From: Hyphomicrobiales bacterium
GTDB taxonomy: Bacteria > Pseudomonadota > Alphaproteobacteria > Rhizobiales > Xanthobacteraceae
Direction: 5' to 3'
NCBI GenBank assembly: GCA_016201085.1
Contig: JACQDO010000186.1
Coordinates: forward strand, 1 to 10,304
DNA: 10,304 bases
Below the pieces are notes generated by a model. That model worked only from the letters and a program-made list of their open reading frames with translations, searched no databases and was not told the DNA's origin. The position numbers and the translations under genes are program-made. Positions 7,213 to 10,304 of this stretch are shown piece after piece (positions within the stretch are counted from its first letter, which is position 1; every line of letters begins with the position of its first letter).

Positions 7213-7902
7213 CTATTTCGCGCGTTTTTTTCCACCCTTGCGGGTGCCGCTTTTGGCGGCTGTTTTGCCGGCAGCGCCGCTGCGGCGGCGGAGCGCGCGC
7301 AATGCGGTCGAGGATAGCGGAGATTTGAGCCCGTGCAGGAAGGCCCAGGCCGGTGCGCGGCGGTCGGGCAGGGTGACGGCATCGTGTTCCGGGATGCGGG
7401 CGCGGCTGAGCGCCTGGCCAGCCGGGCTTGCCGAGGCATACAGGCTCGGACCGAGGCGATCGACCACCACGATCGGCACCGACTTCGCTATGCCGCGCCA
7501 ATTCTGCCAGCGGTGAAAGCTGCGCAGATTGTCCGCGCCCATGATCCAGACGAAGCGGACCCGCGGGAAGCGGGCGAGCAGCCACGAGATCGTGTCGTAG
7601 GTGTATTTGGTGTTGATGACGGCTTCGAGTCCGGTCACGTCGATGCGCGGATGATTGGTCAGCTTGCGGGCGGCGGCGATGCGCTGCGCCAGTGGGGCAA
7701 GACCGCGGGTGTTCTTGAGCGGATTGCCCGGCGTGACCAGCCACCAGACGCGATCGAGTTTGAGCCGCTTGAGCGTCAACAGGCTGGCGCCCAGGTGTGC
7801 CATGTGCGGCGGATCGAAGGTACCGCCGAACAGGCCGATCCTCATGCCGGGCGCGCTGGGGGTCAGGTGGCGCTCGGTGCGGGCTTTTGTTTGTTCGGTC
7901 AC
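7213..7902 (-). CDS. nadD: Nicotinate-nucleotide adenylyltransferase
   Basis: NadD joins AMP from ATP to nicotinate mononucleotide, giving deamido-NAD in the cytoplasmic NAD pathway. The 229-residue product has the nucleotidyltransferase start [17 protein letters not shown] at 20-36; the H-x-G-H motif has Ala in place of Gly. It also has the family strand VWIMGADNL (118-126) and the closing SSTALR motif at 197-202. About 27 basic residues rich in Lys, Arg and Gly follow the core as a C-terminal tail. The chosen start is GTG at 7902, whose GTGA overlaps the proA stop, implying coupled translation. The internal ATG at residue 20 would also keep the whole fold, so the first 19 residues are less certain. 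Gene order proA-nadD-rsfS-rlmH is common in alphaproteobacteria as I recall it. Confidence 0.95.
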   Translation of the reverse strand: MTEQTKARTERHLTPSAPGMRIGLFGGTFDPPHMAHLGASLLTLKRLKLDRVWWLVTPGNPLKNTRGLAPLAQRIAAARKLTNHPRIDVTGLEAVINTKYTYDTISWLLARFPRVRFVWIMGADNLRSFHRWQNWRGIAKSVPIVVVDRLGPSLYASASPAGQALSRARIPEHDAVTLPDRRAPAWAFLHGLKSPLSSTALRALRRRSGAAGKTAAKSGTRKGGKKRAK

Positions 7903-9206
7903 GGCCTGGTCTGACCGTTTCCGTGGATGCGGTATTTGAACGTTGTCAGTTGATCCACGCCAACAGGTCCGCGCGCATGCAGCCGGCCGGTGGCGATGCC
8001 GATCTCGGCGCCGAAGCCGAATTCGCCGCCGTCGGCGAACTGGGTCGAGGCGTTGTGCAGCACGATCGCCGAGTCGACCTCGCGCAGGAACTTGTCGGCG
8101 GCGGACTTGTCCTCGGTCACGATGGCGTCGGTGTGCTGCGAGCCGTAGCGCTCGATATGGGCGACGGCGGCGGCGACGCCGTCAACAACGCCGGCGGCAA
8201 TGATGGCGTCGAGATATTCCGTGCCCCAATCCTCCTCGCTGGCCGGCTTGACGCGGCTGTCGACCGCTTGCGTCGCCTTGTCGCCACGCACCTCGCAGCC
8301 GGCATCGATCAGCATCTCGACCAGCGGCTTGAGATGCGTCGCGGCGGCGGCGCGATCGACCAGCAGTGTCTCGGCGGCGCCGCACACGCCGGGGCGCCGC
8401 ATCTTGGCGTTGAGCACGATCTGTTTGGCCATGGCAAGCGAAGCCGCCTTGTCGACATAGACATGGCAGACGCCTTCCAGATGCGCGAACACCGGCACGC
8501 GCGCCTCAGACTGCACGCGCGCCACCAGGCTCTTGCCGCCGCGCGGCACGACGACGTCGATATTGCCGTCGAGCCCGCCCAGCATCAGCCCGACCGCGGC
8601 TCGGTCGCGGGTGGGGACGAGCTGGATGGCCGCCTCGGGTAGCCCCGTCTCGCGCAGGCCCTGCGTGAGAGCGGCGACGATGGCGCGGCTCGAGCGCAAA
8701 CTGTCGGAGCCGCCGCGCAGGATCGCGGCATTGCCCGACTTCAGGCACAGCGCGCCGGCATCGGCGGTGACGTTGGGCCGGCTCTCATAGACGATGCCGA
8801 TGACGCCGAGCGGCACGCGCACCCGTTCGATGGTCATGCCGTTCGGCCGCGTCCAGGATTCAGTGACGGCACCGACCGGGTCTTTGAGCGCGCGCACCGC
8901 CTCGATACCGGCGGCCATGGCCTCCACCCGGGCATCGTTCAGCGTCAAGCGGTCGAGGAAGGCGCCGGTAAGTCCACCGCTGCGCGCCTCGGCGAGGTCT
9001 TCGACATTGGCGGCCAGGATTGCGGTCTTTTGCGCCCGCACCATAGCGGCCATGCGTTCCAGCGCCCGGTCTTTCTGCCCCGGCTCGGCCAGCGCCAGCC
9101 GACGGGCAGCCGCACGGGCGCCGCGGCCGATCTCGCCCATCGCGGCGGCCAGATTGGCGGCGGCTAAATCGCCTGTTCCTTCAACACTTTTCAGCGGGGC
9201 GGTCAT
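7899..9206 (-). CDS. proA: Gamma-glutamyl phosphate reductase (glutamate-5-semialdehyde dehydrogenase)
   Basis: ProA reduces gamma-glutamyl phosphate to glutamate-5-semialdehyde with NADPH, the second step of proline synthesis. The 435-residue product has the normal length. Recognisable stretches are [17 protein letters not shown], the nucleotide-site region [25 protein letters not shown] around 218-228, [14 protein letters not shown], and [13 protein letters not shown] carrying the catalytic Cys275. The ending [20 protein letters not shown] is typical. I chose ATG at 9206 ([10 protein letters not shown]); an in-frame TTG at 9224 would add six residues. No strong ribosome binding site precedes either. 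The stop TGA overlaps the nadD GTG. Unlike in many bacteria it does not directly follow proB: a terminator and an opposite-strand gene lie between, so it probably has its own promoter in 9207-9418. Confidence 0.97.
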   Translation of the reverse strand: MTAPLKSVEGTGDLAAANLAAAMGEIGRGARAAARRLALAEPGQKDRALERMAAMVRAQKTAILAANVEDLAEARSGGLTGAFLDRLTLNDARVEAMAAGIEAVRALKDPVGAVTESWTRPNGMTIERVRVPLGVIGIVYESRPNVTADAGALCLKSGNAAILRGGSDSLRSSRAIVAALTQGLRETGLPEAAIQLVPTRDRAAVGLMLGGLDGNIDVVVPRGGKSLVARVQSEARVPVFAHLEGVCHVYVDKAASLAMAKQIVLNAKMRRPGVCGAAETLLVDRAAAATHLKPLVEMLIDAGCEVRGDKATQAVDSRVKPASEEDWGTEYLDAIIAAGVVDGVAAAVAHIERYGSQHTDAIVTEDKSAADKFLREVDSAIVLHNASTQFADGGEFGFGAEIGIATGRLHARGPVGVDQLTTFKYRIHGNGQTRP

Positions 9207-9263
9207 CGGTTTCGGCCGGTCCAAGACCCTGAACGGGTGGTTTTCCTATCACGTCGGGGTTCG

Positions 9264-9308
9264 CCCGGCGAGGTAGGCCGGGGCGGCGCAATGCAGCCCC
9301 TTCGGCTG
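9264..9308. other. Two GC-rich hairpins in the proA / small-gene divergent region
   Basis: CCCGGC (9264-9269) pairs with GCCGGG (9277-9282) around a 7-base loop, and CAGCC (9294-9298) pairs with GGCTG (9304-9308) around a 5-base loop. They lie in the 212-base gap (9207-9418) between proA and the + strand small gene, which must hold both promoters. I could not identify convincing -35/-10 elements in this gap. Neither hairpin is followed by a T-tract, so they are probably leader or spacer structure. Confidence 0.4.
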
Positions 9309-9388
9309 GGGATAGCGTGGATAACTGGCCCGAAATGGCAACTCTTCACTGGACCTACACATTGGGAAGGCAGGGTTGCGGTGTTTAC

Positions 9389-9413
9389 GGAGGGGTGAAG
9401 GCCCTCCAGGAGG
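9389..9413 (+). promoter_or_regulatory. Strong ribosome binding site with an abutting hairpin, small gene leader
   Basis: AGGAGG (9408-9413) lies five bases before the ATG at 9419, a near-ideal site and the best in the window. Directly upstream, GGAGGG (9389-9394) can pair with CCCTCC (9402-9407) over a 7-base loop, so the stem ends exactly where the ribosome binding site starts. CCCTCC is complementary to Shine-Dalgarno-like sequence. The upstream GGAGGG may keep it from masking the real site or act as a standby site (inference). Confidence 0.7.
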
Positions 9414-9418
9414 ATGTC

Positions 9419-9601
9419 ATGGCGTACAGTTTAAGTCGGTTGCCCAGCCGGTTCCCGGTCGGCACCAAGTTCGTGATCGAAGGCCGCCGCGGTCAGGTTT
9501 TCAGCCGCTATCTGGAGTTTCCGGACGGGACCTGCATCCGGCTTCCGAAGCGGACGAGCAAGCGCGAAGCCCCCGCCACGCGCCGCCGCAGCCGCCGATA
9601 G
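9419..9601 (+). CDS. Small basic conserved-type hypothetical protein, 60 residues
   Basis: I do not recognise a function. The protein starts MAYSLSRLPSRFPVGTKFVIEG and then has GQVFSRYLEFPDGTCIRLP, a pattern that fits a small beta-barrel or beta-sheet. The last 17 residues are very basic (RRRSRR at the end). There is no signal peptide or membrane segment, so it is probably cytoplasmic and might bind nucleic acid (inference from charge only). It is very likely a real gene: AGGAGG lies five bases before the ATG and an intrinsic terminator follows on the same strand at 9694-9715. A GTG at 9317 is in frame but has no ribosome binding site and gives unconvincing sequence. I recall similar small proteins with RFPVGT and SRYLEFPDG in Bradyrhizobium relatives, but could not check this. 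It sits between proB and proA on the opposite strand. Confidence 0.82.
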   Translation: MAYSLSRLPSRFPVGTKFVIEGRRGQVFSRYLEFPDGTCIRLPKRTSKREAPATRRRSRR

Positions 9602-9629
9602 GGTCACTGGCCGAGTTGCGCGGGGGTAG

Positions 9630-9646
9630 GTCGGCCAATGGCCGAC
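9630..9646. other. Hairpin downstream of the small gene
   Basis: GTCGGCC (9630-9636) pairs perfectly with GGCCGAC (9640-9646) around an AAT loop, 28 bases after the small gene's stop. No T-tract follows on either strand, so it is more likely an mRNA 3'-end stabiliser than a terminator. Confidence 0.5.
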
Positions 9647-9655
9647 GTGGCGCCC

Positions 9656-9689
9656 AAACGAAAACCCCAGCCTCCGGTGGGCTGGGGTT
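9656..9689 (-). terminator. Intrinsic terminator for proB
   Basis: A 10-bp perfect stem pairs AACCCCAGCC (9663-9672) with GGCTGGGGTT (9680-9689), with a 7-base loop. Read on the - strand it runs into TTTTCGTTT (9656-9664), a usable U-tract, about 100 bases after the proB stop. On the + strand only two T follow, so the polarity suits proB. It separates proB from proA transcriptionally. Confidence 0.8.
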
Positions 9690-9693
9690 GACG

Positions 9694-9715
9694 GGCGATC
9701 GGTCAATCGCCTTTT
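9694..9715 (+). terminator. Intrinsic terminator for the small + strand gene
   Basis: GGCGAT (9694-9699) pairs with ATCGCC (9706-9711) over a 6-base loop and is followed directly by TTTT (9712-9715). It lies 92 bases after the small gene's stop. The short stem makes it moderate in strength. It sits only four bases from the proB terminator and has the opposite polarity. The remaining 9716-9791 stretch before the proB stop shows nothing I can name. Confidence 0.6.
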
Positions 9716-9791
9716 GCCTCAAGAAATCATGGTCGCACGCGTCATACTGGGACAACGCCGGTTCCTTCCGCGGGTTCCCGCGCCGGTCGCG

Positions 9792-10304
9792 CTACTCTCC
9801 GCCCAACACCAGGTCGTCGCGATGGATCATCTCGGTGCGGCCGGTGAAGCCCAGGATCGTGTGCACGTCGGCCGATGACCGACCCTTTATCTTGTCGGCG
9901 TCCTCCGCGTCATAGGCGATCAGCCCGCGGCCGATTTCGTGACCGTCCGGCCCGCGCACCAGTACCGCATCGCCGCGCCCGAAGGCGCCCTCGACCCTGA
10001 CCACGCCGGCCGGCAGCAGGCTTTTGCCGCCGCGCAGTGCCTTGACCGCGCCGGCGTCGATGATGAGCGCGCCACGCGGTTCGAGCGAGCCGGCAATCCA
10101 TTTCTTGCGCGCGGTCACCGGATTGGCCGGCGTCAGGAACCAGGTGCAGGGCGCGCCCCGCGCTATCGCCTGCAACGGATGCGGCACGCGGCCGGAGGCG
10201 ATCACCATATGGGTGCCGGCCGTGGTGGCGATCTTGCCGGCCTCGATCTTGGTCAGCATGCCGCCTTTCGCGAATTGCGATTCCGACGCGCCCGCCATCG
10301 CTTC
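9792..10304 (-). CDS. proB: Glutamate 5-kinase, C-terminal part (5' end outside window)
   Basis: ProB phosphorylates glutamate to gamma-glutamyl phosphate, the first and feedback-controlled step of proline synthesis. The frame is open to the right edge, so about 170 C-terminal residues are visible of a family usually near 370. The fragment starts [15 protein letters not shown] and has [14 protein letters not shown], a kinase-domain motif shared with E. coli ProB (GGMSTKLQAA), then [12 protein letters not shown]. From there to the end ([19 protein letters not shown] ... IHRDDLVL) it matches the C-terminal PUA domain, including FGRGDAVLV and ILGF. The stop TAG at 9792 is normal. The ATP-binding and proline-feedback regions are outside the window. 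It is oriented like proA but separated from it by a terminator and the small + strand gene. Confidence 0.96.
   Translation of the reverse strand, partial: EAMAGASESQFAKGGMLTKIEAGKIATTAGTHMVIASGRVPHPLQAIARGAPCTWFLTPANPVTARKKWIAGSLEPRGALIIDAGAVKALRGGKSLLPAGVVRVEGAFGRGDAVLVRGPDGHEIGRGLIAYDAEDADKIKGRSSADVHTILGFTGRTEMIHRDDLVLGGE

Noticed and set aside
6626..7744. Long - strand reading frame overlapping nadD, rsfS and rlmH in another frame
   Set aside because: It overlaps three genes with clear family motifs, and its own translation is Arg/His/Pro-rich without recognisable domains.
9317..9418. Longer form of the small gene from a GTG at 9317
   Set aside because: No ribosome binding site there; the added residues cover the hairpin and Shine-Dalgarno region, which marks 9419 as the start.
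9207..9418. Riboswitch or attenuator controlling proA
   Set aside because: The hairpins are short, with no T-tract, no leader peptide with a proline run and no recognisable aptamer core.

Overview
The window is GC-rich and looks like housekeeping chromosome from an alphaproteobacterium. Protein sequences and gene order point to Hyphomicrobiales (Rhizobiales), probably Bradyrhizobiaceae or Xanthobacteraceae-like. The family calls rest on recognisable motifs. The lineage call is an inference from those motifs, the gene order, and intergenic palindromes of the ATGCCCGC-loop-GCGGGCAT type that I recall as common in that group. I see no mobile element, CRISPR array, tRNA, rRNA or prophage, and no clearly new multi-gene system.

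Layout. The left end (1-1336, + strand) is the 3' end of an ATP synthase operon: partial atpD, then atpC. Everything from 1450 to the right edge is on the - strand, except one small + strand gene. Read in the direction of transcription (right to left), the order is: partial proB; a 60-residue gene on the opposite strand; proA and nadD (GTGA overlap); rsfS; rlmH; envC-like; ctpA-like S41 protease (ATGA overlap with envC); a terminator; a divergent polysaccharide deacetylase (YibQ family); and rppH, which converges on atpC. rppH has a palindromic repeat element on each side.

How the genes work together. proB and proA encode the first two steps of proline synthesis from glutamate. They are separated here by a terminator and by the small antisense-oriented gene, so proA probably has its own promoter. 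nadD (NAD synthesis), rsfS (ribosome silencing) and rlmH (23S rRNA methylation) form a compact group. envC, ctpA and the YibQ-family gene form a cell-envelope group: an amidase activator with a degenerate LytM domain, a periplasmic processing protease, and a membrane-anchored deacetylase-fold protein that seems to lack its usual metal ligands. rppH starts 5'-end-dependent mRNA decay.

The points most worth a second look are: the 60-residue basic protein between proB and proA with its strong ribosome binding site and terminator; two intrinsic terminators of opposite polarity almost touching at 9656-9715; the two repeat elements around rppH, one of which reaches its ribosome binding region; and an uncertain rsfS start, with a short 18-bp repeat and an open basic reading frame just upstream. 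No gene-free stretch exceeds 300 bases. The three longest gaps (about 7006-7212, 9207-9418 and 9602-9791) are described in the feature list.
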